Origin: a virus
Reading direction: 5' to 3' (one strand)
DNA: 21,732 bases
IMG/VR virus record: IMGVR_UViG_3300045999_000629
Coordinates: 1 to 21,732 of that record
The position numbers and the translations under genes were made by a program. Positions 9,392 through 15,334 of the stretch are shown here, piece after piece; within the stretch, counting starts at the first letter, position 1, and each line of letters begins with the position of its first letter. Below the pieces are notes generated by a model that ran no database searches, was not told the origin of the DNA, and saw only the letters and a list, made by a program, of their open reading frames with translations.

Positions 9392-10005
9392 TAGCGTGCC
9401 AGTGCTCGATATGGAGTAAACGAGACGTAGAAGTTCTGACCGGTTTCAATGCCGAAGATGTTGGCCTCGGAGGTCTGCGTATCATAGGACAAGCAGTTGG
9501 CCCTGGCCATACCTTCATCGGACTCAAAGATCTTAAACTTCACAGCATCAATATCTCCAGCGACCCTATCATAGAAGATGCGGGTGGCTTTGATAACGAT
9601 GTAATCCTTAAAAATTTGTGGAAGATCCTCAAAGTCAAAGGCCCAGATTACATCACAGTAGATCGTGGTGTTGACTGGGAAGGTGTAGGTGTGATTGATT
9701 TTATCGTAAAGCCGACCTTGGCGCAATACGGTCTGGTATTTTTGTACGTTAGCAATCTTATTATCTGCGATTTGCAGAACAGTACTTGGTACAAAGATGT
9801 CGCCGTTAGTATCAGAAGTGAATGGATACTTGTATTCAGTGTTAAAGTTCCACCCTTCTCCTTGAACAGAACGGTTAGCATCATCAAGAATGCTAAGTGC
9901 CGTAGCCACTTCAGGATTAAACGAATCAAGAGAAGTCACCGGAGCCTGTCCGATGCCAGTCAGCATTTGATTCACAGCATCAAGCTGCGTAGTAGCAAAA
10001 GTCAT
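9391..10005 (-). CDS. Tail tubular protein A (T7 gp11-like, adaptor)
   Basis: The protein has 204 residues, close to T7 gp11 (196). It links the portal to the nozzle. Typical family features are LDAVNQMLTGIGQAPV at residues 8-23, the GEGWNFNTE segment near residues 49-57, VPSTVLQIA, and the basic/aromatic middle FEDLPQIFKDYIVIKATRIF. It is the first gene after the capsid and its terminator and is translationally coupled (TAATG) to the gp12-like gene. A short TAGGT lies about ten bases upstream of the ATG; otherwise the ribosome site is weak. Confidence 0.95.
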   Translation of the reverse strand: MTFATTQLDAVNQMLTGIGQAPVTSLDSFNPEVATALSILDDANRSVQGEGWNFNTEYKYPFTSDTNGDIFVPSTVLQIADNKIANVQKYQTVLRQGRLYDKINHTYTFPVNTTIYCDVIWAFDFEDLPQIFKDYIVIKATRIFYDRVAGDIDAVKFKIFESDEGMARANCLSYDTQTSEANIFGIETGQNFYVSFTPYRALAR

Positions 10006-10027
10006 GGGACAGACCTAGGTTGACAAA

Positions 10028-10057
10028 TAAAAAAGGAGGCCCCCGTAGAGACCTCCT
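10028..10057 (-). terminator. Intrinsic terminator after the capsid gene
   Basis: In the minus-strand RNA a 10-bp stem (AGGAGGTCTC paired with GGGGCCTCCT, two G-U pairs) with a TACG tetraloop is followed directly by TTTTTTATTT. The stem occupies 10034-10057 and the U-run lies at lower coordinates. It sits between capsid and tail tube A, the place of terminator T-phi in T7. It would raise capsid transcript relative to the tail genes while allowing read-through. Confidence 0.9.
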
Positions 10058-10065
10058 AACAAACT

Positions 10066-10086
10066 CCTAATTTATTTCAAATTAGG
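10066..10086 (-). repeat. Second inverted repeat at the capsid 3' end
   Basis: CCTAATTT at 10066-10073 and AAATTAGG at 10079-10086 form an 8-bp AT-rich stem with a five-base loop. It lies between the capsid stop and the terminator. No U-run follows. It may stabilise the capsid mRNA end or assist the terminator. Confidence 0.6.
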
Positions 10087-10095
10087 ACTTCATCA

Positions 10096-11094
10096 TCAGA
10101 CGTTGCGGAAAGCACCGGCACAGGACACACGCACGGGGCCAGCACCGTAGGCCAGCTTACCGACGATCACGTCGCCCTGGTAGATGACCTTGGTGTCGGC
10201 ACCAGTGGTCTGGACCGAAGGACCAATCGCCTCGACAACGCCAGCAGCGTCACGATGGAAGATCAGACCGCAGCTGTTGGTGAAGTTAGCAGCAACACCG
10301 TAGTTGTTGTTCTCACCGGTCACAGCAGCCGCATCGATGGCGGTACCAGCAGCCGAACCATACTTGCCCAGGAAGGGGATGTTGTTCGACTTGTAGATGC
10401 GGATACCAGCGATCTCATAGAGACCTTCGCCGCTGTTCAGGTTGCCCTGGCTGTTACCATACTCACGATTGAGGATGTTGGTATCAACCTGGCTGATCAG
10501 GGCGTAGTACTGGCGGGGGCTCAGAACGGCCACACGACCATCCTTAGGAGCAGCAATCTCGTCCAGGCGAGCAGCGGCTTCAAAGAAACCGTCCACGAGG
10601 GCCTGAGCATCATACTCCTTGGAGGCACCCAGGTTGACCTGGAAACCACCGGGCTCACCGGTCACAGCAGCGGTCAGACCCGAAGCACGGTCAAGAACGC
10701 GGAAGATACGACGGTCATAAAATTCAGCCAGGCTCTGGCCGATCTGACGGGCGATGGGGCCACGGATGTCGTACTGAGACAGGGTCTCATTCAGATCATA
10801 CACGAACGCGCTGGCGACCAGCAGGTCATCCATTGCGATGGTGGTCTCAGCCACAGGAGGGTTGCCCGAACCGAGGATAGCGGTGCCGGGGGTGTGATAC
10901 CCAGCCGAGATGCGGCCGGTGTGAATAAACTGGGCTTCCTTGCCGTTACGCAGGGTACGGTTCTGAACCAGACCCTTGGCAATGGTAGCATTACGGAAAG
11001 CTTCATACACCTCGCCGGTGAAGAGCTTCAGAAACAGAGCTTTAGTATCGCCGGCCTTATTAACCTGGCCGAGTTGGGTAAGAGTTGCAGTCAT
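10096..11094 (-). CDS. Major capsid protein (T7 gp10-like)
   Basis: The 332 residues match T7 gp10A in length (345) and pattern. The start contains GDTKALFLKLFTGEVYEAF (residues 15-33), the classic gp10 segment. It is followed by GKEAQFIHTGR with GYHTPGT (the E-loop region), a DLLVASAFVYDLNE helix, and VLSPRQYYALI (residues 190-200). The C-terminal part has GVVEAIGPSVQTTG and VIVGKLAYGAG. Codons end in C or G far more often than in the neighbouring genes, as expected for the most highly expressed structural gene. The leader has no obvious Shine-Dalgarno site just upstream of the ATG, which is unusual for a capsid gene. No slippery heptamer for a gp10B-style frameshift was recognised. Confidence 0.97.
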   Translation of the reverse strand: MTATLTQLGQVNKAGDTKALFLKLFTGEVYEAFRNATIAKGLVQNRTLRNGKEAQFIHTGRISAGYHTPGTAILGSGNPPVAETTIAMDDLLVASAFVYDLNETLSQYDIRGPIARQIGQSLAEFYDRRIFRVLDRASGLTAAVTGEPGGFQVNLGASKEYDAQALVDGFFEAAARLDEIAAPKDGRVAVLSPRQYYALISQVDTNILNREYGNSQGNLNSGEGLYEIAGIRIYKSNNIPFLGKYGSAAGTAIDAAAVTGENNNYGVAANFTNSCGLIFHRDAAGVVEAIGPSVQTTGADTKVIYQGDVIVGKLAYGAGPVRVSCAGAFRNV

Positions 11095-11126
11095 TGTTTT
11101 AAGGAAAGAGAAGGTTTATCAGCTTT

Positions 11127-11138
11127 CCAAGTACTTGG
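11127..11138. repeat. 12-bp perfect palindrome in the capsid leader
   Basis: CCAAGTACTTGG reads the same on both strands. It lies 32 bases before the capsid ATG, within the presumed untranslated leader. Without a loop it is more like a protein-binding site than an RNA hairpin, but no binding protein can be named. Confidence 0.5.
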
Positions 11139-11185
11139 GTTTTATCCGGATTTGAAGTATTCGGTTTTTAGAAAATACGTCCGTT

Positions 11186-11216
11186 GTATTGGGTGTCTGC
11201 CGCAGCAGGCCAATAC
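11186..11216 (-). repeat. 31-base compound hairpin in the capsid leader
   Basis: GTATTGG at 11186-11192 pairs with CCAATAC at 11210-11216, and an inner stem (TCTGC with GCAGG, one wobble) closes a four-base CGCA loop. No U-run follows directly, so it is not a clean terminator. It could be an RNA processing site or part of a regulatory leader. Confidence 0.55.
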
Positions 11217-11217
11217 T

Positions 11218-11231
11218 CCAGTTCGAACTGG
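11218..11231. repeat. 14-bp perfect palindrome next to the leader hairpin
   Basis: CCAGTTCGAACTGG is a perfect two-fold palindrome one base from the compound hairpin. Its centre, TTCGAA, resembles a tRNA T-loop, but no second tRNA can be built around it. It could be an operator or an RNA element. Confidence 0.5.
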
Positions 11232-11260
11232 GTTTTTAAAGAGGTTATCCCATCCTCAAG

Positions 11261-11329
11261 GGCATCAGTGGGAATCGAACCACACATACTCACCAACAAG
11301 GTGAGGCCTTACCATTAGGTGATGATGCC
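11261..11329 (-). tRNA. tRNA-like gene, possibly tRNA-Thr(UGU), with irregular arms
   Basis: The 69-base element has a perfect 7-bp acceptor stem (GGCATCA with TGATGCC) and a D-arm of CCT and AGG around an AATGGTA loop. Its anticodon arm is CTCAC/GTGAG with loop CTTGTTG, and the T-arm contains TTCGATT. Read normally the anticodon is UGU (Thr). Several points are irregular. The T-stem has GTGG opposite CCCAC, one G short, giving four pairs and an eight-base loop. The base between D-stem and anticodon stem is missing or unpaired. Position 37 is U rather than a purine. No CCA is encoded. It may be a functional phage tRNA, a decaying copy or a tRNA-like processing signal. The gene identity is uncertain because a shifted loop would read GUU (Asn). 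Confidence 0.55.
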
Positions 11330-11333
11330 AGCG

Positions 11334-11373
11334 ACCCCTCTGTTTGTGCTTCCAATGGATAGGCATGAGGGGT
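11334..11373. repeat. 7-bp inverted repeat flanking a 26-base loop, beside the tRNA-like element
   Basis: ACCCCTC (11334-11340) pairs with GAGGGGT (11367-11373). On the minus strand it ends four bases before the tRNA-like element, so it could be a processing stem in the tRNA precursor. On the plus strand it is followed by GTTTTATTTA and would look like a weak terminator for antisense transcription. Which reading applies cannot be told from sequence. Confidence 0.4.
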
Positions 11374-11376
11374 GTT

Positions 11377-11481
11377 TTATTTAGTTGTCCGCGCCGAAGG
11401 GCAGCGGGACGGTTCACCATCCACCGGGAATCCATCCGGTGTGCAATCGCCGTTACAATGCCACGGACGCGGGCAGTCAAT
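11377..11481 (-). CDS. Possible 34-residue Cys-rich protein with an ATT start
   Basis: Directly after the scaffold gene a different frame stays open for 34 codons, reading IDCPRPWHCNGDC and ending SRCPSARTTK. It has four cysteines in 34 residues and many codons ending in C or G. Its first codon ATT overlaps the scaffold stop as TAATT, exactly where two other junctions in this genome have TAATG. There is no ATG, GTG or TTG in this frame and no clear ribosome site. It may be a real gene with a rare AUU start, a gene that lost its start, or chance. Confidence 0.25.
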   Translation of the reverse strand: MDCPRPWHCNGDCTPDGFPVDGEPSRCPSARTTK

Positions 11482-12344
11482 TAAAGCAGATCGCCAGAAG
11501 CGGCAAGCTTTGTTTCTACATCCAATCGATAGGCAGGATCATTACGGTAGCGAGGGTCAGAAATGGCTTGAGCCAGTTCGGCTTGTGAACGGAATCCTTT
11601 AACGGAGTTTCGCACATTCTTACCAGAGACCTGTTGTCCTTCAAATCCCACGGAATCCCTATACTTTTGATTGAGTGCTTGAACAGCAAAGAAGATAGCG
11701 TCCTTGTTTCCGCTATTGACCACGTTGTCGTAGGCTGCTACTTCATTAGGAGAAAGATTATCAGCAGCCCAGGCAAGGGTTTGGTTGTAAGCATCAGCAC
11801 CTCCAACAGAATCCACAATGGATTTAGCATCAGCATCCGTCAGGACCTGAGGCGTTGCTGCTGGAGAGTTTCTGACATTATTCAGATATGCCTCGACAAG
11901 CTTTTCCGAAGGCATTTCCTTAAGCTTCTGAATGGTTTCAGGCTTAAGCTGATTGTTGTTGGAATAGTATTCTTCTGAGGCTGCCTTCAGAAATTCTGAT
12001 TCCTCAGAAACAGTTACCTCTTCTTCTTGATCTTCCTCTTCATTTTCTGACGACTCATCACTCTCAGTTTCTTCTTCTCCTGAGGAAGAGTCATTACTCT
12101 CTTTCTGTCCAAGTTTCTTTTCCAGCTCTTTATAAGCCTTCTCAAGATCCTCAGCAGATTTGAACTTACCAGCGTAACGAAGTTCCGATTCAGCATCCTC
12201 TCGGGCTTGATCGTACTTGCGCTGTTCTCGTTCTTCTTCTTGCTCAATTAGTTTTTCACCAATCTCAGCAAGGCGAGCTTCTTCGGTAAGACGACTTTCT
12301 TTAGCGTCAAGATCGTCAGTCGAGTCAAAGGTGTTTTCTTGCAT
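11481..12344 (-). CDS. Scaffolding (capsid assembly) protein, T7 gp9-like
   Basis: The protein has 287 residues; T7 gp9 has 307. It is strongly acidic with long Glu-rich stretches (about residues 37-112) and is predicted to be mostly helical or disordered, as expected for an internal scaffold that leaves the head on maturation. Residues 53-76 carry a YAGKFKSAEDLEKAYKELE motif, the recognisable element of this family. The C-terminal part (FRSQAELAQAISDPRYRNDP, residues 253-272) is also typical: a basic and aromatic end that contacts capsid protein. It lies between portal and capsid as in T7, and its start overlaps the upstream stop as TAATG. Confidence 0.95.
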   Translation of the reverse strand: MQENTFDSTDDLDAKESRLTEEARLAEIGEKLIEQEEEREQRKYDQAREDAESELRYAGKFKSAEDLEKAYKELEKKLGQKESNDSSSGEEETESDESSENEEEDQEEEVTVSEESEFLKAASEEYYSNNNQLKPETIQKLKEMPSEKLVEAYLNNVRNSPAATPQVLTDADAKSIVDSVGGADAYNQTLAWAADNLSPNEVAAYDNVVNSGNKDAIFFAVQALNQKYRDSVGFEGQQVSGKNVRNSVKGFRSQAELAQAISDPRYRNDPAYRLDVETKLAASGDLL

Positions 12345-12613
12345 TAGTGGTAGACGCCGCGAACGACGCCAAAGGTGGGTGCATTAACTTTTGGACCATG
12401 GCTGCCAACCAAAGGCCGAGACTTATTGGCTCGAACCTTTGGCTTACCAGCGTACTTATTGCGGGTGGTCAGTTCAATGGATTCATCAACAACTTCATAG
12501 TCCTCAGGGTTAAGGCCCTGGGGCTCCGGCTGTTGGGGCTGGAGATTGCTGAGGCTGTCCTCCGGGAAGGATGCCTGATCCTCCAAGGTTTTGGAGCGTC
12601 TGTTGGATGCCAT
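12344..12613 (-). CDS. Unknown 89-residue protein between portal and scaffold
   Basis: I do not recognise this protein. It is polar: the first half is rich in Gln, Pro, Glu and Ser (LQPQQPEPQGLNPEDYEVVDE) and the second half is basic with Gly, Lys and Val. No membrane segment or enzyme motif is seen. The first 104 bases overlap the 3' end of the portal gene in another frame. The stop overlaps the scaffold ATG in a TAATG junction, which argues that the frame is translated. The ATG at 12613 is the only standard start in the frame. Its position next to scaffold suggests a head-assembly role, but that is inference only. Confidence 0.75.
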   Translation of the reverse strand: MASNRRSKTLEDQASFPEDSLSNLQPQQPEPQGLNPEDYEVVDESIELTTRNKYAGKPKVRANKSRPLVGSHGPKVNAPTFGVVRGVYH

Positions 12614-14189
12614 CGAGTGCTTGAGGGTTTTTACTAGGATCCATCAACGGAGAGCCAGCAAATTGACCAGCCTGTTCCGTCAAGGATTGAAGTGCTTGCT
12701 GACGTTGCATCTGTTGCATCTCAGCGTTCTGCTGTTCTTGAGTCTTAACCAGATTCAGAATGTCAATACCTTGGGCCGCAGCGAGACGCTTAACGGCTTC
12801 ATCAGGATTGATAAATTTCATCATGATTTCCGGACCAAGAGATTGAGACACGGTCTGAAGGAACATCATAAGAGATTCCCGATCTTGACCACGACCCACA
12901 CCTTCCAGGCCAGCAACAACGGTAGGGAATACAATTCCTTTGGGAAGCTTGGGAACTTCACCACTACGTTGAAGAACAGACAGTTTACGATTCAAATACG
13001 GACGCAGCAGTTCTACTGTAAGATTTCCATAGATACCACCAAGCTGCTCATTAAGCTCTTGTTGGGTTGCTCGGATTTCCTCGGCAGTAGTACGTTCGCT
13101 TTGTCGAACAGTAAGAATAAGGAATGCTTCACTCAGCCGTTGATTGAGCTGGGTGATCATTTGATAAGCAGTAGAGAAGTCTGCTTGCTTTTGGACCTGT
13201 ACGGCTGTTACGTCGTCGGCCCGTCCTTGGATGATCGCCCCATTGCCGGCCTTTGCCAGATTAGAAGGCTTAACGGTAGCAGAAGGAGAAACCAGAAAGA
13301 CCACCTTAGCAGCAGCAGCGGAACCTTCCACCATTGCTTGCATAAGCCCTTCAAGAGACTTAAGATCTCCAAGGTATTCTTCGATACGTCCACGACCATA
13401 GTCTTCACCATCAACGACATTGAAGCGGAGGGGAAGCCAAGGGGTAATGGATTTAGGAGCTTTGCTGAGGCTATTGGGAACGACTTCCCCATCAACCTCT
13501 TGCTTCCAAATCCACTGGTTGTTGATTAGCTTGGCCCATGTATAAACAACGGCCTCACCTTCACCAACAGAAATATCAGCTACAGCAGCTGTACCGCTGG
13601 TATCATCAACAGCATTGACGTTTTTCTTGGCGGCGTTTTGAAGCTCTTTGGGAAGGAATTGACGATCAACCGCTTCAACAGTGATGATCTCAATTGGCTC
13701 TCCTTCACCATCTCTAACAACTACATAACGATCCAATGGGTAGATTTTAATACCCTTTGAACCCATAAATACCAGAGCATTACCCGTAACAATAAGATGC
13801 TTCATCGCTTGATGAAGAATCACTCTGTCTTGGGACTCAGCAATTGATTGCATTACAACTCGTTCCATCTTAGCCAAGCTAAGATCAATTTCGGAACGAA
13901 CCTTTGCGTCAATTTCTGGATTGTTGGTTAGCTTTCCATCGTTAATCTGAAGTTTAAAGAAAGTCGTGTTCACAGGGAACAGACTTAGCATCAGCTTTGA
14001 AGCCATTACATTGACTCCCTTCGCCCCGACTGATTGCCAAGGAGTAGGAAGTTTTTGGCCATTCATTGATCCAGTAGGAGTCAACAAATGAGGAATGCTA
14101 AGAGCAGCACAATCTCTAGCGGTATCAAGGAAGATCGTTCTGTCGCTGGATAGCCTTGCATATCGGGAAGCGGCAGTCTGATTTTCCAT
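12510..14189 (-). CDS. Portal protein (head-tail connector, T7 gp8-like)
   Basis: The protein has 559 residues, near T7 gp8 (536). The conserved start includes RYARLSSDRTIFLDTARDCA, then IPHLLTP, LPTPWQSVGAKGVNVMASKL and MLSLFPVNTTFFKL, a close counterpart of the T7 gp8 N-terminus. Further family segments are GNALVFMG, VYTWAKL, LPLRFNVVDGEDYGRGRIEEYLGDLKSLEGLMQ (in pieces, residues 252-285) and ERTTAEEIRATQQEL (371-385). The C-terminal 90 residues are Gln-rich and end in Pro/Ala/Gly, where the gene overlaps the following unknown gene by 104 bases. It forms the dodecameric DNA gate on which the head is built. Confidence 0.97.
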   Translation of the reverse strand: MENQTAASRYARLSSDRTIFLDTARDCAALSIPHLLTPTGSMNGQKLPTPWQSVGAKGVNVMASKLMLSLFPVNTTFFKLQINDGKLTNNPEIDAKVRSEIDLSLAKMERVVMQSIAESQDRVILHQAMKHLIVTGNALVFMGSKGIKIYPLDRYVVVRDGEGEPIEIITVEAVDRQFLPKELQNAAKKNVNAVDDTSGTAAVADISVGEGEAVVYTWAKLINNQWIWKQEVDGEVVPNSLSKAPKSITPWLPLRFNVVDGEDYGRGRIEEYLGDLKSLEGLMQAMVEGSAAAAKVVFLVSPSATVKPSNLAKAGNGAIIQGRADDVTAVQVQKQADFSTAYQMITQLNQRLSEAFLILTVRQSERTTAEEIRATQQELNEQLGGIYGNLTVELLRPYLNRKLSVLQRSGEVPKLPKGIVFPTVVAGLEGVGRGQDRESLMMFLQTVSQSLGPEIMMKFINPDEAVKRLAAAQGIDILNLVKTQEQQNAEMQQMQRQQALQSLTEQAGQFAGSPLMDPSKNPQALDGIQQTLQNLGGSGILPGGQPQQSPAPTAGAPGP

Positions 14190-14191
14190 GT

Positions 14192-14413
14192 TTATTTACC
14201 AATGTTAAGCCCAGTCTGGGTTGTACCACCAGTGCTGAGGGGAATGTTCAAGGCAGAAGTGCCCCTACCAGCTTGACGGGAAGAAGCCCGCATGGATCGG
14301 GCAGGGCTCACTTGAGTAGGGGTCTTACCCGTAAACACGGGTTCAGGGGCTGCCGGAGGCGGCGGTGGCGGAGCCATCGGAGCGGGGGCAGCAGCAGGAG
14401 ATCCAAGGCACAT
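14192..14413 (-). CDS. Small Pro-rich virion protein in the T7 gp7.3 position
   Basis: The protein has 73 residues from the ATG at 14413, which has AAAGGAAAG upstream as a ribosome site. It begins MCLGSPAAAPAP, followed by a run of prolines, and ends with a Ser/Gly/Thr-rich segment (GTSALNIPLSTGG, then TGLNIGK). T7 gp7.3, the gene just before portal, has a similar low-complexity start, basic middle and Ser/Gly-rich INI end and acts in tail assembly. The match is in layout and position, not in clear sequence identity. It begins two bases after the preceding stop and ends two bases before the portal start. Confidence 0.65.
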   Translation of the reverse strand: MCLGSPAAAPAPMAPPPPPPAAPEPVFTGKTPTQVSPARSMRASSRQAGRGTSALNIPLSTGGTTQTGLNIGK

Positions 14414-14415
14414 GA

Positions 14416-14613
14416 TTAAATCTTTCCTTTGAGGTAACGGATAATAGCGATAGCCCCCGCTTGGAAGGCCATTTGTCGTTCGCAAATAGAGAACTCAGGG
14501 TACCGGTCAGGGTACATTTCATCGAGTTCTTCAATCAGTTTGACAAGATCAACCTGTCCCCCTACCACTCTGGATAGAGGGAGTTCTTCGGCTTCAAGGT
14601 AATCGTTAGCCAT
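14416..14613 (-). CDS. Unknown 65-residue acidic protein
   Basis: I do not recognise this protein. From the ATG at 14613 it reads MANDYLEAEELPLSRVV, then an acidic helix (LVKLIEELDEMYPDRYP), an FSICERQMAFQAGA segment and a basic end (IRYLKGKI). The ATG overlaps the end of the RNR beta gene by eight bases; an earlier in-frame ATG at 14664 would give 82 residues but lies deeper in RNR beta. No zinc or membrane motif is seen. It sits between the nucleotide genes and the virion genes, so its role could belong to either. Confidence 0.7.
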   Translation of the reverse strand: MANDYLEAEELPLSRVVGGQVDLVKLIEELDEMYPDRYPEFSICERQMAFQAGAIAIIRYLKGKI

Positions 14614-15334
14614 ACTGAGGTAGGTCGGTGTTGGCGGCTTCAAAGAACGCAGGCATCCGAGCACGCTGGGTATCGGACAGGCCAGGAGCTTTACCGCGTT
14701 CGTAAAGGGAATCGGATTGCTTCAGCCAGAAGTCCTTGTCCAGATACTTATTCTCAGACGAGGACAGGCCATCCACTACCCATCCAACAGTCGCTCTGCG
14801 TAGTCGATTGAGGCTTGGTGTGGACTTGAGGCCAAGCTCGGAGCAGACCATCGAGTGGACCGCGACGTGGGTTTGTTCGTCTCGGCTGATGTCGGCTGCT
14901 GTGGTGCGGATGCCGATGTCTCCGTTGAATCGGAAGAAGGGAAGGATGACGAAGAAGACACTGCGTTCAAGGATCGCTGCCTTTAGGATAGGGTGTTCTG
15001 GAGCATCAAGCCAAGCCTTAAGAATATGTTTGGCTTCAGCTTCTGCTTTATTGTCGGTACCGTGAGCAGCCACCACATAGTTGAGAGCTTGGTCGTGGCG
15101 CTCTTCATCCAGCTGATTACTCTTGAGGGCCTCCACAACACCGGCAGTCGCTGGCAGTTCCTTTTCCAGACCTTGCTGAAGGAACTCGCGGACCGGCAGT
15201 TCCAGGTGGCGGAGTCCAAGGGCACGACGAATCGCATCCTCAGACCCCTCAACAAGCTTACCAGCTTGAACGGCTACTGGAGTCCACTTACGTTTACGGG
15301 CAATGACTTGGGCATAGGGGGACAGGGTATTCAT
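14606..15334 (-). CDS. nrdB: Ribonucleotide reductase class I beta subunit, short and lacking the standard radical Tyr
   Basis: This is a 242-residue ferritin-like protein, against about 375 for E. coli NrdB. Metal-ligand motifs are visible: EERH at residues 77-80 (E115 and H118 of E. coli), ILERSVFF with Glu123 (E204), and DEQTH with Glu153 and His156 (E238 and H241). The first carboxylate ligand is probably in REFLQQGLEKE (Glu50 or Glu57), not decided. The position of the E. coli radical Tyr122, four residues after the first His, is Leu84; a Tyr lies two residues further on. The start overlaps the RNR alpha stop by four bases (ATGA), so the two are one functional unit that makes dNTPs for phage replication. 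Short beta subunits of this kind in cyanopodoviruses were long left as hypothetical. Confidence 0.88.
   Translation of the reverse strand: MNTLSPYAQVIARKRKWTPVAVQAGKLVEGSEDAIRRALGLRHLELPVREFLQQGLEKELPATAGVVEALKSNQLDEERHDQALNYVVAAHGTDNKAEAEAKHILKAWLDAPEHPILKAAILERSVFFVILPFFRFNGDIGIRTTAADISRDEQTHVAVHSMVCSELGLKSTPSLNRLRRATVGWVVDGLSSSENKYLDKDFWLKQSDSLYERGKAPGLSDTQRARMPAFFEAANTDLPQYG

Larger units (their letters stand above)
11095..11480 (-). other. Structured non-coding spacer upstream of the capsid gene
   Basis: These 386 bases are the only long gap in the window. In minus-strand order they hold a Cys-rich frame without a normal start, a long-loop inverted repeat, the tRNA-like element, a 14-bp palindrome, a 31-base hairpin, a 12-bp palindrome (CCAAGTACTTGG) and an 8-bp palindrome (ATCCGGAT, 11144-11151), then the capsid ATG. 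A promoter for the capsid gene is expected here by analogy with T7 phi10, but I could not identify one. Confidence 0.7.

Noticed and set aside
11210-11235. A second tRNA suggested by the TTCGAA centre of the 14-bp palindrome
   Set aside because: No acceptor, D or anticodon arms can be placed around it without running into the first tRNA-like element.
10255-11304. A 349-codon plus-strand open frame opposite the capsid gene
   Set aside because: It is antisense to a certain capsid gene with strong codon bias, which tends to leave the opposite frame open; it also runs through the tRNA-like element and has no recognisable domain.
11265-11480. A 71-codon minus-strand frame beginning with TTG right after the scaffold stop
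   Set aside because: It reads through the tRNA-like element, starts at a weak codon, and its sequence is Arg/Trp/His rich without any pattern.
11481-11520. Possible programmed -1 frameshift extending the scaffold into the Cys-rich frame
   Set aside because: The frame relation would fit, but no slippery heptamer is present at CTGCTTTAA, and a Cys-rich scaffold tail has no precedent I know of.
12591-13529. A 312-codon plus-strand open frame opposite the portal gene
   Set aside because: Composition resembles a shadow frame (Leu/Ser/Arg rich, no domain), and it is fully antisense to the well-supported portal gene.
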